Shown piece after piece: positions 44,152 through 53,145 of a stretch of 64,000 bases of DNA. Position numbers and translations under genes: made by a program. Below the pieces are notes generated by a model that worked only from the letters and a program-made list of their open reading frames with translations, searched no databases and was not told the origin of the DNA. Numbering within the stretch: the stretch's first letter is position 1; each line of letters opens with the position of its first letter. Source of the stretch: Lysinibacillus sphaericus (lineage in GTDB: Bacteria; Bacillota; Bacilli; Bacillales_A; Planococcaceae); NCBI RefSeq assembly GCF_001629735.1, contig NZ_CP015224.1, positions 1,550,001-1,614,000 of the forward strand. The letters are read 5' to 3'.

Positions 44152-44970
44152 TCATTCCAAACTAGTATTCTTGTGAATTCTTTCGCGAGGGTGACTGGGC
44201 AAAATCGCGTTGTATAGCTCAAGTGATGCGGAATGCTTAAATGGTTCACCTTTCATGATTTCCTCTACTAGCTGACCATTTTGCATGACGAGGATGCGAT
44301 CTGAAATAAAGCGTGTAGCCTGTAAGTCATGAGAAATGAAAATGTATGCAAGTTGCAAATCCTTTTGTAGTGTCTGCAGTAATTGAATGATTTGTTTTCG
44401 CAAAATCATATCTAAACTACTAATGGCTTCATCTAAAACAATTAATTTTGGATGTAAGGCAAGCGCTCTTGCAATGTTCACACGCTGTTGTTGTCCCCCA
44501 CTAAGCTGGGAAGGATACTTTTCGGCAATAGATTTTTCTAACTCTACATGATTAAGTAATTCCTTTACCTTATAGTGTCTCTCGGCTGAGCTATAATGCT
44601 CGAAATTTAGGTACGGTTCCTCTAAAATTTGAAAAATAGTGTGCTTTGGATTTAATGAATGATAGCTATTTTGGAAGACTGCTTGTAAATCTCTCCGTAT
44701 CATTTTTTTCTGTTGGCTAGTGGCATCATAAAGATTAACCCCTTGAAATAGAACCTCACCGGCTGTTGGCCTTTCCATTCCTAATATAATTCGGCCCAAT
44801 GTGCTTTTTCCTGAGCCACTTTGTCCAACAATGCCTAAGCATTCCCCCTCCTGAAGTGAAAATGATACTTTCTGTAATACAGGAGCATCCTGTCTTCGCT
44901 TGAATATGAACGGTCTATGTGCATAGTTCTTCTCAATATTTCTCACTTCTAGTAGCTTCAATTTTTTCAC
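44152..44970 (-). CDS. ABC importer ATP-binding subunit (NikE/OppF type)
   Basis: A 272-residue ATPase: Walker A GIVGQSGSGKST (about residues 47-58), Q-loop AVFQNSYHSLNPKHT, signature LSGGQQQRV, Walker B LIVLDEAISSLD, H-loop FISHDL. The C-terminal part (about residues 235-272) is the short OppF/NikE tail. It is the last gene of a five-gene importer operon (SBP-permease-permease-ATPase-ATPase), 2 nt after the other ATPase gene. The riboswitch context suggests metal transport connected to B12, i.e. cobalt; nickel or a peptide/metallophore remain possible. Confidence 0.85.
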   Translation of the reverse strand: MKKLKLLEVRNIEKNYAHRPFIFKRRQDAPVLQKVSFSLQEGECLGIVGQSGSGKSTLGRIILGMERPTAGEVLFQGVNLYDATSQQKKMIRRDLQAVFQNSYHSLNPKHTIFQILEEPYLNFEHYSSAERHYKVKELLNHVELEKSIAEKYPSQLSGGQQQRVNIARALALHPKLIVLDEAISSLDMILRKQIIQLLQTLQKDLQLAYIFISHDLQATRFISDRILVMQNGQLVEEIMKGEPFKHSASLELYNAILPSHPRERIHKNTSLE

Positions 44971-44972
44971 CT

Positions 44973-45746
44973 CTAAAACATCATTCGGGATTGTAATAGT
45001 TTCTTTGTATAAGGATGCTGTGGTGCATCAAAAAAATCATAGACATTCGCTTGTTCAATTAGTTCCCCTTTATACATCACGGCTACATCATCAGCTAGTT
45101 CAGCAATAACGCCTAAATCATGCGTCACAAGAAGTATGGCTGCCTGTGTTTCCAGGCGAATCCGATCAAATAATGTCAATACCTGTTTTTGGTTGACTGT
45201 ATCAAGAGCTGTCGTTGGCTCATCAGCTATGTATACCGAGGCTTGAATTGCGAGTGACAAAGCAATCATTACACGCTGTAGCATTCCCCCACTTAATTGG
45301 AATGGATAATAGTGTAAAAGTTTCTCGGGATTAGGTAAATTAACTTTTGACATGCTTTCCATAGCAATTTGTCTAATTTCATTTTTAGTTATAACAAAAT
45401 GAGCCTTTAATGATTCACGAAAATGACTTTCAATGGTTTGCACACGGTCAAAGGCAGTCGAAGGATTTTGCATAATAATAGATAGATGTCTTCCACGATA
45501 AGCTCTCATTTGAGCAGCATTTATCTTCAATAAATCTTGTTGATGGTAGAATATGTGCCCTTTGATAATCTGCGCTCTAGACGGTAAGGCTTGCATGATA
45601 GCTTGGCAAAGCATGGTTTTCCCACTACCGCTTTCGCCAATAATCCCCAAAACGCGGCCTTGATAGGCTGTCAGATGAATGGCGTTTAAAATATTTTGTT
45701 CTCCAATTTTGACCGATAAGTCTTTCACTTCTAAAACTTTTTTCAT
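44973..45746 (-). CDS. ABC importer ATP-binding subunit (NikD/OppD type)
   Basis: A 257-residue ATPase: Walker A GIIGESGSGKTM (about residues 34-45), IMQNPSTAFDRV Q-loop, signature LSGGMLQRVMIA, Walker B VYIADEPTTALD, H-loop LVTHDLG, and the OppD/DppD-type tail with FDAPQHPYTKKLLQS. It lacks the extra cysteine-rich iron-sulphur C-terminal cluster of long DppD proteins. It pairs with the NikE-type ATPase and the two permeases in the same operon. Confidence 0.87.
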   Translation of the reverse strand: MKKVLEVKDLSVKIGEQNILNAIHLTAYQGRVLGIIGESGSGKTMLCQAIMQALPSRAQIIKGHIFYHQQDLLKINAAQMRAYRGRHLSIIMQNPSTAFDRVQTIESHFRESLKAHFVITKNEIRQIAMESMSKVNLPNPEKLLHYYPFQLSGGMLQRVMIALSLAIQASVYIADEPTTALDTVNQKQVLTLFDRIRLETQAAILLVTHDLGVIAELADDVAVMYKGELIEQANVYDFFDAPQHPYTKKLLQSRMMF

Positions 45747-45756
45747 AACTTCCCCT

Positions 45757-46560
45757 TTACTGGTCAGGCGTCTTTAAACTACTTGCCAAAACATTACATA
45801 CTAGGACAACTAGAACGATAGTAAGCCCAGGATATAGCATTAATTCGGGATGTTGGCGGATATATTGCTTCCCTTCATTTACCATCATTCCCCACTCAGG
45901 AGTGGGAGCCTGCACGCCAAGCCCTATAAAGGAAAAGCCTGCAATCTCTAAAATAACCTTTCCCATATCTAATGCAACAATCGTTACAATAGGAGGCCAA
46001 ACATGAGGGAGATAGTGACGAATAATTAATTTCACACCTGTAGTACCGCTTATTCTTGCCGCTAGAATAAAATCCTTTTCATTCATGCCGATAAATAAAC
46101 TTCGAATTAGTCTTGAATAATAAATAAGCTGTGTCAAAATAAGTGCGATTAACACATTTTTTAAGCTTGGCCCTAATACACCTAAAAGCCCAAATGCTAG
46201 TACAAGTGTTGGAAAAGCTAATAAAATATCGCATATCCGAATAAATAGCGCATCTATTATACCTCTTTTTAAAGAGACCCATGCGCCCAACAGGATCGCT
46301 ACTACAATAGCAACTATTTGTATGACGAGCGCCGCACCTAAAGAATACCGAATCCCTAAAAGCAATCGTGAGAAGACACATCTTCCTAAATGGTCTGTTC
46401 CTAATGGATAGTCCCATGAAGGTGCTAAAAATTTCTTAGAAATATCGACTGCTAAAGGGTCATGAGGCATCATGATTGGGGCAAACAGTCCTAGTAAACC
46501 AATGATGATTAGTATAGTGAGACTCATAAATCTTCTCATATGTATACGTTCTAAGTTCAC
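45757..46560 (-). CDS. ABC importer permease (NikC/OppC type)
   Basis: A 267-residue membrane protein with about six TM helices. The N-terminal HDPLAVDISKKFLAPSWDYPLGTDHLGRCVFSRLLLGIRYSLG block is the OppC_N signature. The EAA-type motif (AARISGTTGVKLIIRHYLPHVWPPI, about residues 163-187) contacts the ATPases. It lies 10 nt before the first ATPase gene and starts 2 nt after the NikB-type gene ends. Confidence 0.88.
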   Translation of the reverse strand: MNLERIHMRRFMSLTILIIIGLLGLFAPIMMPHDPLAVDISKKFLAPSWDYPLGTDHLGRCVFSRLLLGIRYSLGAALVIQIVAIVVAILLGAWVSLKRGIIDALFIRICDILLAFPTLVLAFGLLGVLGPSLKNVLIALILTQLIYYSRLIRSLFIGMNEKDFILAARISGTTGVKLIIRHYLPHVWPPIVTIVALDMGKVILEIAGFSFIGLGVQAPTPEWGMMVNEGKQYIRQHPELMLYPGLTIVLVVLVCNVLASSLKTPDQ

Positions 46561-46561
46561 T

Positions 46562-47515
46562 TTACTCTCTCCTATTCTTCATCATCAGATGAGGATCCAA
46601 TAAACGATGCAATACATCTGTGCCTAGATTGGCGAGCACATAGATGACAGCGATCACCAACACATAGCATTGTACAACGGGGTAATCACGATTCGTTATG
46701 GATTCTATTAAATATCTACCGAGTCCAGGCCAACTAAATACTTGCTCTACAATGACAGCCCCACCTAGCAAATTTCCGAGTGTCATCCCTAACAAAGTTG
46801 ATATCGGTATGGCAGCATTCCTCCCCACGTGTCGGATGAGAATGACCGATTTTTTTAAGCCTCTAAGCTGTGCATATTTTACATAGGGCTGCTCGTATTC
46901 TTCAATGATGGCAGAGCGGATAAACTGTGAGAACAATCCGATTGTAGGTAAAGCTAATGTGAAAGCTGGTAAAACTAAATGTGCTCCTGAACCTTTTCCA
47001 TTCGTCGGAAAAATCCCAAGTTTTAAACTGAATAGATAAAGTAGGATAAACCCTAACCAAAATGTTGGAATGGAAACACTTAGGACTGTAAATAATCGAA
47101 TGATTTTATCGATAAAGGAATGCTTATATAATGCGCTCACAACCCCTAACGGAATACTAAAGGTTAAAATAAGGATAAATGCTACTAAAGCTAATTCGAT
47201 GGTAGCGGGTAGCTTAGCAAATAGCTCATCACCAACGGGTAATTTACTAACAAAAGATGTCCCAAAGTCTAGCTGTAAAACGCCTTTTACCCATAGCAGA
47301 TATTGCATGATAAAAGGCTTATCTGTCCCTAATTCTTCTCGTAAAGCTTGTATAGCCTCTGGTGTTGGGGCTATTCTTGCAAGTCGAAGAATGACCTCTG
47401 CTGGTTCTACTGGTACGAAACGAATAAACACAAAGGTCAGAATAGATACGCCTACTAATACAAATGGAAGTGTGAGAATTCTTTTTACACAAAACATCCA
47501 AGTCGATTCGTACAT
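46562..47515 (-). CDS. ABC importer permease (NikB/OppB type)
   Basis: A 317-residue permease with six TM helices. IRFVPVEPAEVILRLARIAPTPEAIQALREELG is the usual periplasmic-side loop of NikB/DppB proteins, followed by DFGTSFVSKLPV, and YAQLRGLKKSVILIRHVGRNAAIP is the EAA-type coupling segment. The open frame reaches 47584, but AGGAAG before the ATG at 47515 gives a normal OppB length and start close to the first TM. It is second in the operon, after the lipoprotein gene. Confidence 0.87.
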   Translation of the reverse strand: MYESTWMFCVKRILTLPFVLVGVSILTFVFIRFVPVEPAEVILRLARIAPTPEAIQALREELGTDKPFIMQYLLWVKGVLQLDFGTSFVSKLPVGDELFAKLPATIELALVAFILILTFSIPLGVVSALYKHSFIDKIIRLFTVLSVSIPTFWLGFILLYLFSLKLGIFPTNGKGSGAHLVLPAFTLALPTIGLFSQFIRSAIIEEYEQPYVKYAQLRGLKKSVILIRHVGRNAAIPISTLLGMTLGNLLGGAVIVEQVFSWPGLGRYLIESITNRDYPVVQCYVLVIAVIYVLANLGTDVLHRLLDPHLMMKNRRE

Positions 47516-47586
47516 GTCGTCACTTCCTATTTCATCCGATGATAAAAAGAGAGTTGTCCTGGTTCGACACACTCTCTCTTTCATAC

Positions 47587-49206
47587 TTAGTTTTCTTTAT
47601 CCATTTGTGCATATGGAATGTCATACTCAGAAGCACGTGGTGCAAAATCCTTCATATATGGTTGATAAATAACTTGATTCGTTTCATACGATATTGGATA
47701 GAACAATGCTTGTTTGTGGAACATTGTTAAAATATCCGTGTATAGCTGCACGCGTTCTTCTTCATCGGTCCCGACTAATAATTGATGTATGTTAGTATCG
47801 ATTTCTTGAGTATTTGGTAAGCCTAATTTTGCTTCATAAACACCACTAGCATTTGGTGTAGCTGATTCATTTGCAAAGCTATGTGGATCAGTCGGCGGTC
47901 CATTAGTTCGCCAGAAGTTAATATCAACCTGATCATCCATTAATTTTTGCAGACCGACCATCACATCGGCGCCTTCAATATTTAACTGTACGCCTATTTT
48001 CGCTAGCTCGCCCTGCATTAACTCTGCCATAGGTTTTTGAATGGCATCAGTAGCAATATAGATTAAATCTAATGTAAGGGGTTGACCATTTTTTGAACGA
48101 ATTTTTTCACCCTTCTGTAGCGTCCATCCAGCTTCATCTAGCAATTTCTGTGCTTTTTCAGGATTATATATAATGGGGGCTAAATCAATATTGGCATATG
48201 GAATTGCTTCCCAAAATAGCGTGTTAGCCACTTTTTCTGTACCATGTGTAATGCTTTCTACCATTTGTTCCTTATTGATAGCATATTGCATCGCTTGTCG
48301 AACCTTTAGCTCAGCTAACGGTCCAGATTGTGTATTGAACAGTAATGCTTTCGTAGACAATGGCTCAGATGTAGCTGTTTTATATTTGCCACTATCTCTT
48401 AAATACGTATAGTTATCTAAACTAATAACCCCTCGCCCATAAATGACATCTAATTCTTCATTTTCAAAGGCTAACGAAATGGATTCCGAATTTGGGATGA
48501 TTTTAACCTTTATTTTATCTACGAGAGGCTTTTCTCCCCAATAATGTTCATTACGGCTAAATAAAGCATATTCGTCTTTTTTATAGTCGGTTAAAACCCA
48601 TGGCCCTGTGCCAATAGCTGATTGAATGGAATCATTTGTCTTATCGCCGTCTGGGAAGCCATTATCCCCTAAAAAACGGAATGGTCTGACAAAGGCTAAT
48701 TCGTTTAACACAGGGTAATACGGTTCGTCTAATTGCAAACGTATTGTTGATTCATCTACTTTGACGACCTCTTTTATATGGTTGACCATGCCCATCCAAG
48801 AATGCATGTCACGATTCGCTAATACCGCATCAAAATTGCGAATCACATTATCAGCATTAAAGGCAGTCCCATCCGAATAGTTAACATCCTTGCGTAAATG
48901 GAACGTATAAGCAGTTTTATCCTCTGAGATGACCCAGCTTTCTGCTAGCTTTGGCGTAATTGTCCCATCATCGTTATACGCCACTAAAGATTCATAAACC
49001 ATTGCTTGAGCAGTCATCTGATTTGGTAAATATGTATGGGGGTTTAATGGGCCTACATCTAATGGCCAACCAATCGTAATCATTTTTTCATCTGTCTGTT
49101 CAGTTGATGCTGAGTTTCCTTTGTCTTTTTCCGTGCTTGTACAACCTGCAAGAAAACTGAAGGTCAAAACAAGCATGTAAGGCAGTAAATACTTCGTCCA
49201 TCTCAT
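47587..49206 (-). CDS. ABC importer substrate-binding lipoprotein (NikA/OppA type)
   Basis: A 539-residue lipoprotein: signal peptide with lipobox LAGC (C22), a low-complexity linker, then an SBP_bac_5 domain starting about residue 45 (GWPLDVGPLNPHTYLPNQM). The RKDVNYSDGTAFNADNVIRNF block is typical. It is the first gene of the importer and is preceded by a B12 riboswitch and terminator. Family members bind peptides, Ni/Co-histidine or metallophore complexes. The riboswitch makes a cobalt-related ligand the leading guess, with no direct residue evidence. Confidence 0.87.
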   Translation of the reverse strand: MRWTKYLLPYMLVLTFSFLAGCTSTEKDKGNSASTEQTDEKMITIGWPLDVGPLNPHTYLPNQMTAQAMVYESLVAYNDDGTITPKLAESWVISEDKTAYTFHLRKDVNYSDGTAFNADNVIRNFDAVLANRDMHSWMGMVNHIKEVVKVDESTIRLQLDEPYYPVLNELAFVRPFRFLGDNGFPDGDKTNDSIQSAIGTGPWVLTDYKKDEYALFSRNEHYWGEKPLVDKIKVKIIPNSESISLAFENEELDVIYGRGVISLDNYTYLRDSGKYKTATSEPLSTKALLFNTQSGPLAELKVRQAMQYAINKEQMVESITHGTEKVANTLFWEAIPYANIDLAPIIYNPEKAQKLLDEAGWTLQKGEKIRSKNGQPLTLDLIYIATDAIQKPMAELMQGELAKIGVQLNIEGADVMVGLQKLMDDQVDINFWRTNGPPTDPHSFANESATPNASGVYEAKLGLPNTQEIDTNIHQLLVGTDEEERVQLYTDILTMFHKQALFYPISYETNQVIYQPYMKDFAPRASEYDIPYAQMDKEN

Positions 49207-49264
49207 TTTTTATCTCCTATCTCTATTCCCTGTTCATATCTACAAATTGAATAGAAAGAAGGCA

Positions 49265-49293
49265 TAAAAAAACCTTATTCTACAAGAATAAGG
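49265..49293 (-). terminator. Riboswitch terminator of the ABC importer operon
   Basis: CCTTATTCT pairs with AGAATAAGG and runs into seven T on the minus strand, 59 nt before the lipoprotein start. Confidence 0.9.
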
Positions 49294-49319
49294 ACAGATA
49301 AACCTACAATACGTAAGCT

Positions 49320-49525
49320 ACCATCCATCTCCCTATCTTTCGTAGATCATCAATGAATCTTCTTACAAGCAGGCATTCTGGCTTATGAATCATCATTTTG
49401 CTTCACCTTCCCAAGAAAAAACTCAGTGGTCATCGAAACAAAACTCCTCATTTACAGCTGCGGGACAGCATGGGATTTACACCCATTTTCCTTTTAATCG
49501 AACGAAAAATAATTTCATTCAAACT
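49320..49525 (-). promoter_or_regulatory. Cobalamin riboswitch upstream of the ABC importer
   Basis: On the minus strand AAAAGGAAAATGGGTGTAA, TCCCATGCTGTCCCGCAGCTG and a later GCCAGAATGCCTGC give the B12 aptamer core in order, ending with the ATCTACGAAAGATAGGGAG loop region. It is somewhat degenerate compared with the other two (GGAAAA for GGGAAG, AATGCCTGC for AGACCTGCC) but still canonical in layout. It is followed by a terminator, then the substrate-binding gene. Confidence 0.88.
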
Positions 49526-49663
49526 TGTAATGCAATATTTGAAATTAGTAATAAACATAACATGCTCAAATGTTCACGTCAATTTTATTTTCTGAATATA
49601 ATAAACAGATACAAAAAGACCAGGCAGATAACCTGATCTTTGCTTAACTCCTTTTATCTCTCG

Positions 49664-51961
49664 TTATCTCGATATAGATTCTTTCACCTCCTGACGCAAT
49701 AGTTTGGTAGCAGCCACCATATTAGCTAAAGCCGCTATTGTTTCTGGCTCTTTCCTTGTTTTTAAGCCACAGTCCGGATTAATCCAAAATTGATGTTTGT
49801 CTAAAACTTGTAAACTATCTCTCATGATGGCTAACATTTCTCCCTCACTCGGCACACGTGGACTATGAATATCGTATACACCTAATCCAATCCCTTTTGT
49901 ATAAGGATGCACTTGAAGTGAAGAAATAAGCTCTCCATGGCTTCGTGATGTTTCAATAGAAATCACATCAGCATCTAGCGCACTAATGGGTTCTATGAAA
50001 TCGTTAAATTCGCAGTAACACATATGTGTATGAATTTGTGTTGTATCTTTTACACTCGAGGTAGCAAGTTTGAAGGCATTGATTGCCCAGTCTAGGTAAG
50101 CCCCCCAATTTTCTTTACGAAGAGGTAGCCCTTCTCTTAGTGCTGGCTCATCCACTTGAATAATGGAGATACCTGCCGTTTCTAGTGCTTTCACTTCCTT
50201 ACAAAGTGCTAAAGCAATTTGATAGGCCACATCTTTCCGAGAAATATCATCACGTACAAAGGACCAATTTAAAATGGTCACTGGCCCTGTCAGCATCCCT
50301 TTGACAAAGCGCTTCGTTAAGCTTTGGGCATACGCTGACTCTTTCACGGTAATGGATGAAGTCCATTCAACATCTCCATAAATAATCGGAGGCTTCACAC
50401 AGCGAGAACCATACGAAACCACCCATGCTTTTTCAGTAAAGGCAAAGCCCGTCAGTTTTTCACCGAAATACTCGACCATGTCTGTCCGTTCAAATTCTCC
50501 ATGAACCAGTACATCTATATCCATATCCTCCTGCAAGTGAATCCAGCGCTTTGTTTCCAGTTCAATAAATGCTTCATAGTCTGTATTCGATATTTGTTTC
50601 TTTCGCCAAGCATTCCGATTTCTCTTCACCTCATCAGATTGAGGAAAGCTACCGATTGTTGTTGTAGGGAATAGTGGTAAGGCTAACGCCTGCTGCTGTA
50701 ATTTTTGACGTTGACTAAAATCACTATGTCGCTCAAAATCCTTTGTGGAGACGGATTGAACGGCTTGCTGGATCATCTTATTTTGACGAATCGGATGATT
50801 TTTTAGTGCTTCAATGGCTTTCATACTTTCTGAGAAATTATGACGTCGAGTTCCGTTTTGACTCTTTCTATATTTAGTTAGCTCAGTAATCTCTTCGATT
50901 TTTTCATCGGCAAACGCCAGTGCTTGTTTGAGAACAGGGTCCAACTTCTTTTCAAATGAAGTAGATATTGGTACATGTTGCAGGTTACTTGAAGGTTGAA
51001 TCCACAATTCCTTAGCATCACTTAGTTTTTCAATTGCTTGAATCATGGCATTCGCTTCCGCTAGGTTTGAACGCCATATATCACGACCATTGACCACCCC
51101 AATGGCTAAAACTTTATCTGGAGGGAAACCATATTGTCGAAGTGACTCCATATTCCCTTTATAGCCATGTACAAAATCTAAGCCAAATCCTTGTACAGGC
51201 AGTGTAATTAATGTTTCATAGGAGCATAATGCTTCAAAGTATGTTTGTAGCATTAGTTTTGCTGCTGGAACTGTCATCATCAATTGAGCATAGATTTCTT
51301 GAACTAGCTTCAGTTCTGCTGAGTCAAGTGTCGTCACTAAAGAAGGCTCCTCTATTTGAATCCATTCGGCACCTGCATCTACTAATTCTTGAATAATCTG
51401 GGCATAGAGAGGTATTAAGGCTAATAAGTATTCGACCTGCGTTAATTTATTGTAGCCCTTAGTGAGCTTATAAAATGTATAGGGGCCAATAAGTGTCGGC
51501 TTCGCCATAATACCGAACGCTTCCTTTGCCTCTAAAAAGTCGGCTAATACCTTATTTTCTGTTAGCTGCAACGGTTGCCCTTCATACTCAGGAACAATGT
51601 AGTGATAGTTGGTATTAAACCATTTGGTCATTTCACTAGCTACTGCTGAATGATTTCCTCTCGCTACACTGTAGTAGGTATGTAAATCTACCCTTCCACC
51701 TTGCCAGTTAAAGCGCTTCGGTACTAAGCCGAACATTAAGGCAGTATCCAACATTCTATCGTACAATGTGAAATCTCCTACTGTCACCACATCTATGCCG
51801 AGTTGTAGCTGCTTTTCAATTCTTGATAAACGAATACTTTTTAGTGTAGCCTGAAAATCCTCTTCCGTTAGTTCTTGACGCCAAAATGCTTCTAATGCCT
51901 TCTTCCATTCGCGATCATCTCCGATATATGGGTAGCCAATGAGTGTACTAGTATAAGTCAT
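49664..51961 (-). CDS. metE: Cobalamin-independent methionine synthase
   Basis: A 765-residue 5-methyltetrahydropteroyltriglutamate-homocysteine methyltransferase, full length. The zinc ligands are visible in HTHMCYCEFND (His and Cys) and the C-terminal NPDCGLKTR (Cys), and the homocysteine-binding TTTIGSFPQ and QVDEPALREG motifs are intact. The N-terminal half is the degenerate duplicate barrel. It is monocistronic behind a B12 riboswitch and terminator, the textbook arrangement in which MetE is made only when B12 for MetH is lacking. Confidence 0.97.
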   Translation of the reverse strand: MTYTSTLIGYPYIGDDREWKKALEAFWRQELTEEDFQATLKSIRLSRIEKQLQLGIDVVTVGDFTLYDRMLDTALMFGLVPKRFNWQGGRVDLHTYYSVARGNHSAVASEMTKWFNTNYHYIVPEYEGQPLQLTENKVLADFLEAKEAFGIMAKPTLIGPYTFYKLTKGYNKLTQVEYLLALIPLYAQIIQELVDAGAEWIQIEEPSLVTTLDSAELKLVQEIYAQLMMTVPAAKLMLQTYFEALCSYETLITLPVQGFGLDFVHGYKGNMESLRQYGFPPDKVLAIGVVNGRDIWRSNLAEANAMIQAIEKLSDAKELWIQPSSNLQHVPISTSFEKKLDPVLKQALAFADEKIEEITELTKYRKSQNGTRRHNFSESMKAIEALKNHPIRQNKMIQQAVQSVSTKDFERHSDFSQRQKLQQQALALPLFPTTTIGSFPQSDEVKRNRNAWRKKQISNTDYEAFIELETKRWIHLQEDMDIDVLVHGEFERTDMVEYFGEKLTGFAFTEKAWVVSYGSRCVKPPIIYGDVEWTSSITVKESAYAQSLTKRFVKGMLTGPVTILNWSFVRDDISRKDVAYQIALALCKEVKALETAGISIIQVDEPALREGLPLRKENWGAYLDWAINAFKLATSSVKDTTQIHTHMCYCEFNDFIEPISALDADVISIETSRSHGELISSLQVHPYTKGIGLGVYDIHSPRVPSEGEMLAIMRDSLQVLDKHQFWINPDCGLKTRKEPETIAALANMVAATKLLRQEVKESISR

Positions 51962-52085
51962 CTTTCATCTCCCTTTCATCAAAAAAATTTACTTCTAGCT
52001 TGCTCTACAAATTTGGTTATCCACATGCTAGTTTTGTTGCCCTATATGAAAACCAGTGGGCTTCACTTTGCAATATTAGCATGAT

Positions 52086-52115
52086 AAAAAGCCATTCTCC
52101 TTTTTGGAAAATGGC
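52086..52115 (-). terminator. Riboswitch terminator of metE
   Basis: GCCATT-TCC pairs with GGA-AATGGC around a T-rich loop and is followed by TTTTT on the minus strand, about 125 nt before the metE start. Confidence 0.88.
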
Positions 52116-52199
52116 TGCATAGTAAAATTATTAATACAAAAACAATACGAAAAAAAAGAACTTCCGTATACATCATCTGTTTTCGCACAGTGCCTATTG

Positions 52200-52405
52200 G
52201 TCACTATTCACCACCTATTTCCACGTAGGTATTTGGTGTGTACTAGAAATTGGCAGGTCTCCTGGCTTCTCATCAACACGTCTCACAGCCTTCCCAGTTT
52301 CCCAGTGGCATTTGTGATTTGCTCCGAATTACAGTTGCGGGACAGCGTCGGATTTGCACCGACTTCCCTTTTAAGCCAAACTTTCATCTGGCACCATTTC
52401 TTACA
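52200..52405 (-). promoter_or_regulatory. Cobalamin riboswitch upstream of metE
   Basis: On the minus strand TTAAAAGGGAAGTCGGTGCA, TCCGACGCTGTCCCGCAACT and GAAGCCAGGAGACCTGCCAA occur in the canonical order and spacing, with the ACCTACGTGGAAATAGGTGG loop arm at the 3' end. It is the most consensus-like of the three in this window. A terminator and metE follow. The 52406-52660 interval beyond it holds nothing recognisable. Confidence 0.95.
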
Positions 52406-52668
52406 CTATATTCAGTTATACCCCTACTATACCATATATTTCAGAATAGTAGAAATTGTTTTTATATAAAAAAATTATCTATTTACTTTGTTTTTAATTG
52501 TCAACAACTTGACCCTTACCCTTAGTGATAATGGTTTAATGATGTTTGTTGGCTTTAAGACTACTATTTCTACTATTCGCTACCAAAAAAAATCAGATAA
52601 CTAACAATGTAAAGCAGCAAAGAATTTTTCTAGACTTTTACACAATCAGGAATTCTTAGTAAAAGTTG

Positions 52669-52697
52669 TTTACAAACAACTTAAAAAATGATATACT
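52669..52697 (+). promoter_or_regulatory. Sigma-A promoter of the small-peptide locus
   Basis: TTTACA and TATACT with a 17-nt spacer, 36 nt before the first short ORF. Confidence 0.65.
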
Positions 52698-52732
52698 TAC
52701 AAAGTAAAAAATTCTTAAGGAGGTCGAATGAA

Positions 52733-52825
52733 ATGTTCGTTATCGCTAAATTAATGTCATTGGTAGTTACAACTTCAGTAAAAATGAAAATCACACATTC
52801 GACCAGATCGGAATGGATCGCTTAA
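52733..52825 (+). CDS. Short ORF, 30 residues, possible leader or small membrane peptide
   Basis: Starts MFVIAKLMSLVVTTSVKMKI, a mostly hydrophobic first half followed by a polar tail ending in SEWIA. AAGGAGG lies 9 nt upstream; a second, overlapping ATG at 52729 in another frame gives an 8-residue peptide and would fit the same ribosome binding site slightly better. A consensus promoter lies just upstream and two tandem terminators just downstream, so transcription is likely. I cannot assign it to a family; a leader peptide or a small regulatory or toxic peptide are possible readings. Confidence 0.45.
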   Translation: MFVIAKLMSLVVTTSVKMKITHSTRSEWIA

Positions 52826-52848
52826 GTTTTTTGTAATTAAGTATACCC

Positions 52849-52926
52849 ATACCGCAGGGAGAAGTGTGCCCCTGCGGTATTTTTGTGTCTTTTTTCACCG
52901 TAGAGGAGTCTCTCTGCGGTTTTTTT
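52849..52926 (+). terminator. Two tandem intrinsic terminators
   Basis: ATACCGCAGGG/CCCCTGCGGTAT (52849-52880) with a T-run, then ACCGTAGAG/CTCTCTGCGGT (52897-52920) with six or more T. Both read on the plus strand, between the 30-residue ORF and the yrzI-like ORF. Confidence 0.88.
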
Positions 52927-52960
52927 CATTCCTCATGGTAATTTAAGGAGGTGATAATAA

Positions 52961-53107
52961 ATGATGTTAAACATTTTTGCTCTTACGATAACTATTACAA
53001 AACGTGAGATTTCTATTGAAAAAGCACTTCAACATGAAAATGCGAAAAAAATCTTTGAAGAGAACAGAAGAAAAGTAGAAAATTATATTCGTATTCGTCA
53101 ATATTAA
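52961..53107 (+). CDS. YrzI-family small protein
   Basis: A 48-residue protein, MMLNIFALTITITKREIS then a charged amphipathic helix. The hydrophobic start with LTITITKR is the signature of the Bacillus tandem small-protein (YrzI) family, which is often repeated in several adjacent copies. AAGGAGGTGATAATAA gives a near-perfect ribosome binding site. It probably associates with membrane; the function is unknown, with sporulation proposed in family names. Here it appears as a single copy, flanked by two other short ORFs with good ribosome binding sites. Confidence 0.75.
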   Translation: MMLNIFALTITITKREISIEKALQHENAKKIFEENRRKVENYIRIRQY

Positions 53108-53145
53108 TGTTGTAATTTCAAAAAACAGGAAAGGTGGGAATAGAA

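Noticed and set aside
47070..47672. Plus-strand ORF of 200 codons antisense to the NikB-type permease and the lipoprotein gene
   Set aside because: It is the mirror frame of a clear membrane protein gene; no ribosome binding site or motif.
49385..49636. Plus-strand ORFs over the second and third riboswitches (also 52104-52525)
   Set aside because: They overlap conserved RNA elements read from the other strand and have no protein character.
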